Of a stretch of DNA of 64,000 nucleotides, positions 8,580-16,387 are shown one piece after another. The translations under genes were made by a program, and so were the position numbers. The stretch's first letter is position 1. Every line of letters begins with the position of its first letter. Origin of the DNA: JACVRW01 sp963812415 (GTDB taxonomy: Bacteria; Actinomycetota; Thermoleophilia; Solirubrobacterales; Thermoleophilaceae); assembly GCA_963812415.1 (NCBI GenBank), contig CAWEVH010000021.1, positions 1-64,000 of the forward strand. Reading direction: 5' to 3'. Under the pieces are notes generated by a model. The model was not told the DNA's origin. It did not search any database and saw nothing but the letters and a program-made list of their open reading frames with translations.

Positions 8580-8759
8580 TCAGCGGCCCAGCAGGCTCTC
8601 CCAGCGCGCCCTGCCGCGCTCGAAGTCCTCGCGGTCGATCTCGCGATTGCCGCGCGGGCGGGTGTTGCGCCAGGTGGGGAGCTGCTGCTCGTGTCGCCGG
8701 CTCCGTCGTCTGCGCCCCTTCGTCCGCGTCGCCGCGCCGCTGCGTTCCATCGCCCGCAT
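8580..8759 (-). CDS. Small basic conserved-looking protein (59 aa)
   Basis: A short leftward gene. The ATG at 8759 (or 8750) opens a frame that ends at TGA 8580. The N-terminal third is very rich in Arg. The C-terminal part is orderly and protein-like: LPTWRNTRPRGNREIDREDF followed by ERGRARWESLLGR. No domain is recognised. It is divergent from the small membrane protein at 8838, the 78 bases between them serving both. The codon pattern (G/C third positions, acidic and aromatic residues in the second half) argues for a real gene. Confidence 0.5.
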   Translation of the reverse strand: MRAMERSGAATRTKGRRRRSRRHEQQLPTWRNTRPRGNREIDREDFERGRARWESLLGR

Positions 8760-8824
8760 CCCTCCATCTGTTTCGGGTCGTCACTGACGACCGTTCCGGT
8801 TCGGGCCCGAGCGAAACGCGGGTG

Positions 8825-8830
8825 TAGCAT
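8825..8830 (+). promoter_or_regulatory. TAGCAT -10-like hexamer directly before a start codon
   Basis: TAGCAT ends 7 bases before the ATG at 8838, and no Shine-Dalgarno is present, as expected for a leaderless transcript. It also lies in a perfect 6-bp inverted repeat (GTAGCA TT TGCTAC, 8824-8837). Confidence 0.4.
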
Positions 8831-8837
8831 TTGCTAC

Positions 8838-9017
8838 ATGGACCAGACGATGGGGCTCATCCTCTCGGTGTTCATCGTCGCGGTCGCCGTCCTCGCTCCG
8901 ATCATCGGCGCGGATAGCCGACCCGGCTGGCAGCGGGTGGACCGAAAGCCGCGCTTCCGCATGTGCGGATCGATGCGGCGTGAGGACTGGCCGCCCTCGG
9001 AGTTCGACCGCCGCTGA
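8838..9017 (+). CDS. Small single-span membrane protein (59 aa)
   Basis: Starts at ATG 8838. One transmembrane helix (GLILSVFIVAVAVLAPIIG, residues 6-24) is followed by a charged tail containing RPGWQRVDRKPRFRMCGSM. The orderly tail and the -10-like hexamer just before the start support a real gene. Probably a membrane anchor or small accessory protein; function unknown. Confidence 0.6.
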   Translation: MDQTMGLILSVFIVAVAVLAPIIGADSRPGWQRVDRKPRFRMCGSMRREDWPPSEFDRR

Positions 9018-9060
9018 GCTCGGCGCCGCGTTCCGCTCCACGGCGGGTACCGTGCCGACC

Positions 9061-9723
9061 ATGCTCGCCCTGCTCTATGACGTCCACGGCAACCTGCCGG
9101 CGCTCGAGGCGGTGCTCGAGGACTGCCCGGCCGAGCGCTTCCTCCTCGGCGGTGACTACGCCGTCGCCGGCGCCTGGCCGCGCGAGACGGTCGAGCGCCT
9201 CGACGCCCTCGAGGCCGACTGGATCCGGGGCAACACCGAGCGCTGGCTCGTCGACACCTCGGACGCGCCCGAGCCGATGCTGCCGGTGATCGAGCGCGCG
9301 CGCGAAGGTCTCGGGCCGGAGCTGGCGGAGCGCCTCGTCGGGCTGCCCGAGACCACCACCGGCGACGGCGTCCTCTACTGCCACGCCTCGCCCGGCTCGG
9401 ACATGCTGAGCTTCGGCCCGGAGGCCGCCGACGAGGACGCCGAGCTGCTCCTCGGCGTCGAGGTCAGGCGCGTGGTGTTCGGCCACACCCACGTCCAGTT
9501 CGCGCGCACGGGCGCGGGCGAGATCGAGCTCGTGAACCCGGGCAGCGTGGGCCTGCCCTTCGACGGCGACCACCGCGCCGCCTACGCGCTCGTACACGAC
9601 GACGGCCGCGTGGAGCTCCGGCGCGTGGAATACGACTGGCGCGCGGCGCTCGAGCCCACCCGCGAACGCGCGGGAGAGCTGCCGGCGAAGCGCCTGGAGC
9701 AGGCCCGGTTCGACGTGACGTAG
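9061..9723 (+). CDS. Metallophosphoesterase, YfcE/MJ0936-type
   Basis: A 220-aa calcineurin-like phosphoesterase. Metal-binding motifs are visible in order: DVHGNLPALEAVL (D-x-H-G-N), GGDYAVAG (GD), GNTE (GN-x-E), CHASPGS (H) and GHTHVQF (GHTH). This is the complete set for the small YfcE-like family that hydrolyses phosphodiesters with two metal ions. ATG 9061 begins right at MLALLYDVHGN. TACCGT (9048-9053) lies 7 bases before it and there is no Shine-Dalgarno. The gene runs toward the phosphate transport unit and ends 18 bases before it. The natural substrate is unknown. Confidence 0.85.
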   Translation: MLALLYDVHGNLPALEAVLEDCPAERFLLGGDYAVAGAWPRETVERLDALEADWIRGNTERWLVDTSDAPEPMLPVIERAREGLGPELAERLVGLPETTTGDGVLYCHASPGSDMLSFGPEAADEDAELLLGVEVRRVVFGHTHVQFARTGAGEIELVNPGSVGLPFDGDHRAAYALVHDDGRVELRRVEYDWRAALEPTRERAGELPAKRLEQARFDVT

Positions 9724-9741
9724 TGCTACCGTGGCCACGCC

Positions 9742-10365
9742 GTGCGCCTCTCCAGCGTCCTCGCTCCGCGCGACCGCCAGTTCTTCGACCTCTTCGAGGA
9801 GGCCGGCGGCAACATCCTGCGCGCCGCGGGCCTGCTCGAGGAGATGCTGAGGGACTTCCCGGAGCGCAACGAGCTCGCCCGCGAGATCCTGATCTGCGAG
9901 CAGGAGGGCGACCGGATCACGCACGACATCATCCAGCGCCTCAACCAGACGTTCGTCACCCCGATCGACCGCGAGGACATCCACGAGATCGCCTCCGCGC
10001 TCGACGACGTCGTGGACTACACCGAGGAGGTGGCCGACTACCTCGGGCTGTACAAGATCGAGGCGCCGATGTCGCAGGCGCAGGACCTCGCCAAGGTGCT
10101 CCACGCCGCGGCGCGCCAGATCGCCGAGGCGATGCCGCGCCTGCGCGGCTTCAAGGACATCAGCCACTTCACGGTGGAGATCAACCGCCTGGAGAACGAC
10201 GGCGACCGCATCGTCCGCGAGGCGATCGCCTCGCTGTTCGACACGGGCATCGACCCCATGGTCGTGATCCGCTGGAAGGACATCTTCGAGCGTCTCGAGG
10301 AGGCCATCGACGCGACCGAGCGCGTGGCCAACATCCTCGAGGGCATCGTCATCAAGAACTCCTAA
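9742..10365 (+). CDS. DUF47 PhoU-like protein, partner of Pit transporter
   Basis: A 207-aa all-helical protein of the DUF47/PhoU-like family (FFDLFEEAGGNILRAAGLLE at the N terminus; LDDVVDYTEEVADYLGLYK in the middle; NRLENDGDRIVREAI in the third helical bundle). Members are cytoplasmic, bind metal through Glu/Asp-rich helices, and are nearly always encoded just before a Pit phosphate permease, as here with an 17-base gap. The likely role is to control or gate that permease. GTG 9742 is preceded by TACCGT at 9727-9732, the same leaderless arrangement seen at other first genes in this window. Confidence 0.85.
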   Translation: MRLSSVLAPRDRQFFDLFEEAGGNILRAAGLLEEMLRDFPERNELAREILICEQEGDRITHDIIQRLNQTFVTPIDREDIHEIASALDDVVDYTEEVADYLGLYKIEAPMSQAQDLAKVLHAAARQIAEAMPRLRGFKDISHFTVEINRLENDGDRIVREAIASLFDTGIDPMVVIRWKDIFERLEEAIDATERVANILEGIVIKNS

Positions 10366-10382
10366 TCGGGTAGCCGCATTCA

Positions 10383-11500
10383 ATGGACAGCGACGTCATC
10401 GTCGTCATCGTCGTGGCCACGGCGCTGGTCTTCGACTTCACCAACGGCTTCCACGACACGGCGAACGTGGTCGCCACGTCGATCTCCACGCGCGCGATGC
10501 CGCCGCGCATCGCGGTCGGCTACGCGGCCGTGCTCAACTTCGTGGGCGCCTTCATCTCGCTCCAGGTCGCGGCCACGATCGCGAACGACGTGGTGGACCC
10601 GGCGGCGATCGGGCTCTTGGCCGTGTTCGCGGGCCTCGTCGGGGCGATCGCCTGGAACCTCACCACCTGGTACTTCGGCCTGCCGTCAAGCTCCTCCCAC
10701 GCCCTGATCGGCGGGATCGTGGGAGCCGTGCTGGTGGCCGACGGCCCGAGCGCCGTGTCCTTCGACGAGGGGATCCTGGGCAAGGTGATGGTGCCGGCGG
10801 TGGTCGCGCCGATCCTGGCCTTCGTGGTGGCCGGGCTCGCGATCCTGCTGCTGTACCGGATCGTCGGCCGGCTGCGGCCGGGCCCCGTGACCGGGGGCTT
10901 TCGCTTCGGCCAGGTGATCTCGGGCGGCCTGCTCGCGCTCGCGCACGGCACCAACGACGCGCAGAAGACCATGGGAGTGATCACGCTCGCGCTGGTGGCC
11001 AACGGGACGATCTCGGAGAGCGACTTCTACGTGCCCGACTGGGTGGTGGTCTCGGCCGCGGCCGCGATCGCGCTGGGCACCTACGTGGGCGGCTGGCGCA
11101 TCATCAAGACGATGGGCAGCCGCATCCACAAGATGGACACCGCCCAGGGCTTCGCCGCCCAGGGCGCCGGGCGCGGCGGTGATCCTCGCCGCCTCCCACG
11201 TGGGCTACCCGCTCTCGACCACGCAGACGATCTCCGGCGCCGTGATCGGCTCGGGCGCCGCCAAGCGGCTGTCCGCGGTGCGCTGGGGGGTGGCCGGAAA
11301 CATCGTCCTGGCATGGGTGCTCACGCTGCCGGCGGCCGCGACCATCGGGGCGCTCACCTATGGCGTCACGAGGCTGTTCGGCACCGGGGCGGCCGGGCCG
11401 GTGATCGTGTCCGGGCTGATCCTCGCCGGCGGCGGCGCTCCTGTTCGTGCGCCGCGCCCAGCAGCAGGCGCTCTCGGAGCCGGCGGAGGCGTCTGGATGA
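10383..11500 (+). CDS. pit: Inorganic phosphate transporter, Pit family (two frameshifts)
   Basis: A low-affinity phosphate/metal-phosphate:proton symporter of the membrane. The two PiT signature repeats are present: FDFTNGFHDTANVVATSIST near the N terminus and LAHGTNDAQKTMGVITLAL in the middle, plus the SSSSHALIGGIVGA and HVGYPLSTTQTISGAVIGSG half-repeats. The frame breaks at 11169-11171, where one extra G in GCCGGGCGC shifts out of QGAGAAVILAASHVG. It breaks again near 11428-11438. Removing both gives a continuous protein ending FVRRAQQQALSEPAEASG at TGA 11498-11500. Everything else is intact, so assembly indels are more likely than a dead gene. It overlaps the next gene by ATGA. Confidence 0.8.
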
Positions 11501-11736
11501 TCGCCGGGATCGTCGACCTGTCGGACCTGGTGAACGTGATCTGGGTGTCGCTCGTGGCCGGCATCGGCGTGACCTGCGCGTTCGGCGTGGCGATCCTGGG
11601 CGGCACGCGGGCCGTCGACTCGAGCCGCGAGGGCCGGGTGGCGCAGGCCGCCGCGTTCGGCGTTCTCGGGTCGCTGGCGATGCTCGCGGTGGTGGGCTCG
11701 ATCGTGTTCGGGATCGTGATCCTGGTGGAGACCTAG
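11497..11736 (+). CDS. Small two-helix membrane protein following pit
   Basis: A 79-aa protein with two long hydrophobic segments (LVNVIWVSLVAGIGVTCAFG and FGVLGSLAMLAVVGSIVFGI) joined by a short charged loop (TRAVDSSREGR). Its ATG overlaps the pit stop codon (ATGA), implying translational coupling. Proteins of this size and topology often follow pit in actinobacteria; a role in phosphate transport is inferred from that position only. Confidence 0.65.
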   Translation: MIAGIVDLSDLVNVIWVSLVAGIGVTCAFGVAILGGTRAVDSSREGRVAQAAAFGVLGSLAMLAVVGSIVFGIVILVET

Positions 11737-11740
11737 GGAC

Positions 11741-12824
11741 CTACCGGGCGACGGCTCGGGCGAGCCGCTCGAGCTCCTCCTCGGTCGTCCAGGCGCCCAC
11801 CGACGCGCGGACGTACGGCGTACCCGGCAGGTCGCGCAGCACCATGCGCTCCGACGACGCGAGCCGCTCGACGAGCGCCGGCGGGTCGGCCGCCTCGAAC
11901 GACACGAGCGGCTGGCGGCCGCGCGCCGTCACCCGGACACCGAACTCGGCGAGCCGCGTCGCGAGCGAGTCGGCGAGCCCGGCGGCCCGCTCCTGCAGGG
12001 CGGCCATCCCGGCCTCCTCGAGCACGTCCAGCGACGGCGTGGGCCCACTCCAGCTGGTGGTGGGCCGGAAAGCCGTTCCCGAGCTTGCGCGCGTCCGGCT
12101 TGGAGGGCGACTCGAGCGCGTCGCCGGGCTCGAGCAGCGAGTGGTAGCCCGGCCACGGGGCGCGCAGCCCCTCGAGCAGCCCGGCGCGCACGTAGAGGTA
12201 GCCGACGCCATTCGGTCCGCAGAGCCACTTCTGGCCGGAGGCGGCGTAGTAGTCGCAGCCGAGCGCGCGCACGTCAACGGGCAGCGCGCCGAGTCCCTGG
12301 GCGCCGTCGAGCAGCAGCTCGGCGCCGCCGGCGGCGAGCGCCGGGGCATCCACCACCCTCCCGGTGAGCCAGGACACGTGCGAGCAGACCACGAGGCGCG
12401 TGCCGGGGCCGACCGCGTCCGCCAGCTCCGCGAACGGCGCCACCCGCACGCGCGCCCCGTAGGCGTCCCGCGCTCGCGCCAGCGGGGCGAGCACGCCCGG
12501 GTGCTCCTCGTCCGAGGTGAGGATCTCGTCGCCGGGACGCAGGTCGAGCGCGTTCAGCACCGCGTTCACGCCGTCGGTGGTCGAGCCGGTGAGGGTGAGT
12601 TCCGCTGTGTCCGCGCCGAGCAGCGCCGCGACCCGGCCGCGCATGCCATCGGCGCGCGCGACGCTCTCCTCGAAGAACGCCGTTCCGGCCCGACCCTCCT
12701 CGGCCTGGCGGCGAACCGAGGCCTCGACGGCCTCGACGGCGCGTGCCGGAACGGGCCCGTTCGTCCCGGCGTTCAGGTAGGCGAGCCTCTCGAGGACCGG
12801 GAACTGGGAGCGAAGCGCCTGCAT
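11741..12824 (-). CDS. Class V aminotransferase / cysteine-desulfurase-like PLP enzyme (frameshifted)
   Basis: About 360 aa when repaired. Fold-type I class V features are present: AYLNAGTNGPVP at the N terminus, LTGSTTDGVNAVLNALDL (cofactor phosphate loop), SDEEHPGVLAPL, LLLDGAQGLGALPVDV (the Asp that pairs with the pyridine N), and the Schiff-base Lys in YYAASGQKWLCGPNG. Such proteins include isopenicillin-N epimerases, EgtE-type lyases and SufS relatives; the substrate cannot be assigned. The frame changes between 12029 and 12042, and the tail (LVSFEAADPPALVERLASSE, TPYVRASVGAWTTEEELERL) continues in another frame. One missing base explains it. Start ATG 12822-12824 (MQALRSQFPVLE). Convergent with the pit unit and divergent from the MBL gene. 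Confidence 0.75.
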
Positions 12825-12839
12825 GCGGGCGGCTGATAC

Positions 12840-12845
12840 TAGGCT
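12840..12845 (+). promoter_or_regulatory. TAGGCT -10-like hexamer before the MBL hydrolase
   Basis: TAGGCT ends 10 bases before ATG 12856 with no Shine-Dalgarno between; part of the recurring leaderless-type pattern of this window. Confidence 0.4.
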
Positions 12846-12855
12846 CCCTGCCCTG

Positions 12856-13593
12856 ATGATCATCGAGCGCTCCATGCACCCGGACTGGCTGTCGAACACC
12901 TACCTCGTGGCGGACGAGGAGGGCGGGACGGCGGTGGCGATCGACGCCGGCGGGCCCTCCGGCCCGCTGTTCGAGACCGCCGAGCGGCTGGGGCTCGACG
13001 TGACAACGCTGCTGCTCACCCACCACCACGTCGACCACGTGGCCGAGAGCGCCGCCTGGAAGGACCGCTACGGCGTGGAGATCGTGGCCCACCCGATCGA
13101 GGCCGAGCAGCTCACGGACGTCGACCGCACGATCGAGCCGGGCGAGACGCTCGAGGTGGGCGGCCTCGAGATCGGGTCGCTCCACACGCCGGGGCACACC
13201 GGGGGCATGCTCAACTTCGTGGTCAACGGCGGGGACGTGTTCACGGGCGACACGCTCTTCAAGGGCTCGGTCGGCGGCGTGCGCGCTCCCGGCTCCACGA
13301 GCTTCCAGGACCTCAAGCACTCGGTGATGGAGGTGCTGATGGCGCTGCCGCCGGACACGCGCCTGCATCCGGGCCACACGGATCCGACCACGGTGGGGGA
13401 GGAGTGGGAGTCGAACCCCTTCGTGCGGCTCTGGCGAGGGCTCGACGAGGAGGGCAGCGAGAGCTGCCGGGTGGGCGACGAGGAGGCCACGCTCGTGCTG
13501 CTCGGACCCGACTACGACGGCGGCCACAAGGCCTGGGTGCGCTGGCCCGACGGACGCGACGACATCGTGCCGGGCAGCCGCGTTACCCGCTGA
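12856..13593 (+). CDS. MBL-fold metallo-hydrolase (glyoxalase II-like)
   Basis: A 245-aa metallo-beta-lactamase-fold enzyme. The zinc ligands are seen as LTHHHVDHVAES (HxHxDH), LHTPGHTGGM (third His), DVFTGDTLF (bridging Asp) and RLHPGHTDPTT (last His). That set and spacing is typical of glyoxalase II/persulfide dioxygenase-like hydrolases acting on thioesters. The C-terminal 60 residues (DYDGGHKAWVRWPDGR) are an addition of unknown role. The gene is divergent from the PLP enzyme and is followed after 3 bases by the hypothetical gene at 13597, so the two may be cotranscribed. Confidence 0.8.
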   Translation: MIIERSMHPDWLSNTYLVADEEGGTAVAIDAGGPSGPLFETAERLGLDVTTLLLTHHHVDHVAESAAWKDRYGVEIVAHPIEAEQLTDVDRTIEPGETLEVGGLEIGSLHTPGHTGGMLNFVVNGGDVFTGDTLFKGSVGGVRAPGSTSFQDLKHSVMEVLMALPPDTRLHPGHTDPTTVGEEWESNPFVRLWRGLDEEGSESCRVGDEEATLVLLGPDYDGGHKAWVRWPDGRDDIVPGSRVTR

Positions 13594-13596
13594 ACG

Positions 13597-14523
13597 GTGA
13601 CGGCGACCGGCACCGACACCACCCTCGAGCAGGCGCTGTTCGGGCGGCTGGTCGACCACGCCGCGCTGTTTCCGCCGGCCAGCATGAGCATTCCGGACGC
13701 CGCCGCCGAGGACCGGCGCGCACGCGAGAGCCCCCAGGCCTGGATGCTCGCGCGGTTCGTCTGCCCCGCGTCGAAGCTCGCCGAGCTGCGCGCTGAGATG
13801 CCCTGGGAGCGCGCGCCCGGCCTGAGCGTGGTTCTCGACGGCGCGGGGGCGGCGGCGCCCGGGGACTGGGCGGAGGCGCTCGCCGGCGACGTCCGGCTGG
13901 TGGCGCGTGCGGCCGGCGAGGGCGCGCCCGTCGAGTCGGTCGAGCTGCGCCTGCCCGGGCCGCGCGCCGAGCCGGCGATGCTCGTCCGCGCCCGCACGAC
14001 GCTCGAGTCGCTCGCGGTCGAGTCGTTCTTCGAGCTCGTTCCCGACGAGCGCTGGCGCGACGCCCTGCCGGCTGACATCGGCGCCGTCGCGGCGCTCGGC
14101 GGCCGGGTCAAGCTGCGCTGCGGCGGCGCGAGCGCCGAGGCGTTCCCACCGGTCGAGCTGGTGGCGCTCGTGATCGCCTCCTGCCAGCGAGCGGGGGTGC
14201 CGTTCAAGGCCACCGCAGGGCTCCATCATCCGATCCGGCACGTCGACGAGGCCACCGGCTTCCCGATGCACGGCTTTCTCAACCTGCTGGCGGCGTCCAC
14301 GCTCGCCCACGCCCAGGATGCACGGCCGGGCGAGCTCGAGCGCGTGCTGGCGGAGGAGGACGAGGCGGCCTTCTCGATCTCGGCCGGGGCGCTCGAGGTG
14401 GCCGGGCGCCGGGTGAGCGCCGCCGAGATCGCGGCGGCCAGGCGCGGCCTGTTCACGAGCTACGGCAGCTGCAGCTGGCGCGAGCCGGTGGAGGATCTCC
14501 AGGCGCTCGGGATGCTCGCGTGA
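13597..14523 (+). CDS. Conserved hypothetical protein paired with fumarylacetoacetase
   Basis: A 308-aa soluble protein I cannot assign to a named family. It has a repeated alpha/beta look, with notable segments VDHAALFPPASMSIPDAAAE, GRVKLRCGGAS and GVPFKATAGLHHPIRHVDEA. The conserved-looking Lys, Arg and paired His in the last two could form an active or metal site. Its GTG start lies 3 bases after the MBL gene, and its TGA overlaps the GTG of fumarylacetoacetase. Such tight coupling suggests a role in aromatic amino acid breakdown, but that is inferred from position only. Confidence 0.6.
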   Translation: MTATGTDTTLEQALFGRLVDHAALFPPASMSIPDAAAEDRRARESPQAWMLARFVCPASKLAELRAEMPWERAPGLSVVLDGAGAAAPGDWAEALAGDVRLVARAAGEGAPVESVELRLPGPRAEPAMLVRARTTLESLAVESFFELVPDERWRDALPADIGAVAALGGRVKLRCGGASAEAFPPVELVALVIASCQRAGVPFKATAGLHHPIRHVDEATGFPMHGFLNLLAASTLAHAQDARPGELERVLAEEDEAAFSISAGALEVAGRRVSAAEIAAARRGLFTSYGSCSWREPVEDLQALGMLA

Positions 14524-15594
14524 CGCTCGCTTACGGCGTGCTGGCCGGCGGCGGCGGCGTGTGCGCGCGCGTCGACGAGCGCGCGATCGACTGCCGCGCG
14601 CTTGGCGACGAGGAGTTCGACCGGCCCTCCCTGAACGCCTTCATGGCCCGCGGCCCGGACTTCTGGGCACAGACCGCGGAGCGCCTGCGGGCAGGGGAGG
14701 GCGAGCCGCTCGAGGCGGCCGAGCTCGGCATGCCCTTCGAGGTCGCGGACTACGTGGACTTCTACTCCTCGCTTCACCACGCCACGAACCTGGGCCGGAT
14801 GTTCCGCCCCGATGCCGAGCCGCTGCTGCCCAACTGGCGCCACCTGCCGGTGGGCTACCACGGTCGCGCGGGAACGGTGGTCGCGAGCGGCACGCCCGTG
14901 CGGCGCCCGTCCGGCCAGCGCAAGCCGCCGAGCGAGGAGTCGCCGCGCTTCGGCGCGAGCGTGCGACTCGACATCGAGCTCGAGGCCGGGTTCGTGGTCG
15001 GGGTGCCCGAGCGAGCTCGGCGAGCCGGTGCCGGTCGACCGCGCGCTCGACCACGTGTTCGGGATGGTGCTCGTGAACGACTGGTCGGCCCGCGACGTGC
15101 AGGCCTGGGAGTACCAGCCGCTCGGACCGTTCCTCGGCAAGTCGTTCGCGACCTCGGTGAGCAGGTGGGTGGTGCCGCTCGCCGAGCTCGGGTCGCGCGT
15201 GGTGGCCGCCGAGCCCCAGGAACCCGAGCCGCTGCCCTATCTGCGCGAGGAGCCTTGGGCCTACGACATCCCGCTCGAGGTGGAGCTGAACGGCACGGTG
15301 GTCGCGCGCACGAACACGCGGCACCTGTACTGGTCGGTGGCCCAGCAGGTTGCCCACCTCACAGCGAACGGCGCCAGCCTGCGCACGGGCGACCTGCTTG
15401 CAACGGGCACGATCTCCGGCCCGGAGCGCGACGAGCGCGGCAGCCTGATCGAGCTGAGCTGGAACGGGTCCGAGCCGATCGAGCTGGCCGACGGCTCCAC
15501 CCGCACCTTCCTCGAGGACGGCGACGAGGTGGTGCTGCGTGGCGAGCCGCTCGGCGAGGTGCGCGGGCGGATCGAGCCGGCCGCGAGCGGCTAG
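14520..15594 (+). CDS. fahA: Fumarylacetoacetase (frameshifted)
   Basis: Last step of tyrosine/homogentisate degradation: hydrolysis of fumarylacetoacetate to fumarate and acetoacetate. The N-terminal SH3-like domain ends in FMARGPDFWAQTAERL. The catalytic domain carries HHATNLGRMFRPDAEPLLPN, LPVGYHGRAGTVVASGTPVR (active-site His region), LDIELEAGFVVG (metal-binding Glu), NDWSARDVQAWEYQPLGPFL (metal-binding Asp, then the strongly conserved PLGPF) and TGTISGPERDERGSL. One extra base around 15004-15010 shifts the frame from GFVVGVP into SELGEPVPVDRALDHVFGMV; the rest is intact. Start GTG 14520 overlaps the upstream stop. The stop overlaps the convergent mutY by 3 bases. No hmgA or hppD homologue is in the window. 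Confidence 0.85.
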
Positions 15595-16343
15595 GCCGAC
15601 CGATGCCCGGTCGCTTCCCGGTCGATCTGAGTGGGCAGCCGGGCCTCGCCGGCCGCGACCACCGCGAGGCCGTCGGCGACGAGCGCCGACAGCGCGGCCG
15701 CGTCGAGCTCCGCGGCGGGTCGCGGACCGGCGGCGAGGCTCCGCAGCGTGCGCGCGCGACGCTGGCGGAACGAGCCCTCGAACGGCCCCTGGCGGCGCTC
15801 GGCGGCGAAGCGGCGCCCGCGCGCCGGGCAGGCGGCGGCCAGCGGGCAGGCGGTGCAGCGCGGCACGCGCGCGATGCAGACGGTGGCGCCGAGGTCCATC
15901 AGCGCCTCGGCGGCCTCGGGGCCGAAGCTCCCTCCGGTGCGCTCGAGCACGCGCCGCACGTTCACGTCCGCCGGCAGCACGGGCTCGCCGAAGGCGAAGC
16001 GCCGGATCGCCGCCGCCGTGTACGGGCCGACGCCCGGCAGCGAGGTCAGGTCGGCCGGCCAGCCGGACTCGGCGACGAGACGCGCCGTCCGGTGGAGCGC
16101 CAGCGCGCGACGGTTGTAGCCGAGGCCCTGCCACTCGCGGATCACGTCCGCCGGGCTCGCGGCGGCGAGCGCGGCGAGATCCGGCCAGCGCGCCAGCCAC
16201 GCCTCGAAGCGCGGCACCACGCGGCTCACCTGGGTCTGCTGGAGCATCACCTCGGAGACCAGCACCGCGTACGGGTCACGGCGCCGGCGCCAGGGCAGCT
16301 CGCGAGCGGTCTCGGCGTGCCAGCGCAGCAACGTCTCCTGCAT
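15591..16343 (-). CDS. mutY: A/G-specific adenine DNA glycosylase
   Basis: Removes adenine mispaired with 8-oxoguanine in base excision repair. The 250-aa protein has the HhH-GPD core: EVMLQQTQVSRV (catalytic Glu), LTSLPGVGPYTAAAIRRFAF (helix-hairpin-helix) and LPADVNVRRVLERTGG (catalytic Asp). The [4Fe-4S] cysteines follow in the usual spacing, CIARVPRCTACPLAAAC. It is shorter than the roughly 350-aa E. coli enzyme: the C-terminal NUDIX-like domain that recognises 8-oxoG is missing or reduced to a short winged-helix-like tail, as in many actinobacterial MutY. It is transcribed leftward; its end meets the end of fahA. Start ATG 16343. Confidence 0.88.
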   Translation of the reverse strand: MQETLLRWHAETARELPWRRRRDPYAVLVSEVMLQQTQVSRVVPRFEAWLARWPDLAALAAASPADVIREWQGLGYNRRALALHRTARLVAESGWPADLTSLPGVGPYTAAAIRRFAFGEPVLPADVNVRRVLERTGGSFGPEAAEALMDLGATVCIARVPRCTACPLAAACPARGRRFAAERRQGPFEGSFRQRRARTLRSLAAGPRPAAELDAAALSALVADGLAVVAAGEARLPTQIDREATGHRSA

Positions 16344-16373
16344 CGAGTCTCACGCTAGCCCCCCGCCCGGAAG

Positions 16374-16379
16374 TAGGCT
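16374..16379 (+). promoter_or_regulatory. TAGGCT -10-like hexamer heading the thrS-containing operon
   Basis: TAGGCT ends 8 bases before ATG 16388, and no ribosome binding site is present. Candidate promoter of the glycosyltransferase-thrS transcript. Confidence 0.4.
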
Positions 16380-16387
16380 CACGGCGG

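Noticed and set aside
8824..8837. GTAGCATTTGCTAC inverted repeat as another copy of the attachment site
   Set aside because: Similar words but not the GTACTACATCT core; more easily explained as the -10 region of the 8838 gene.
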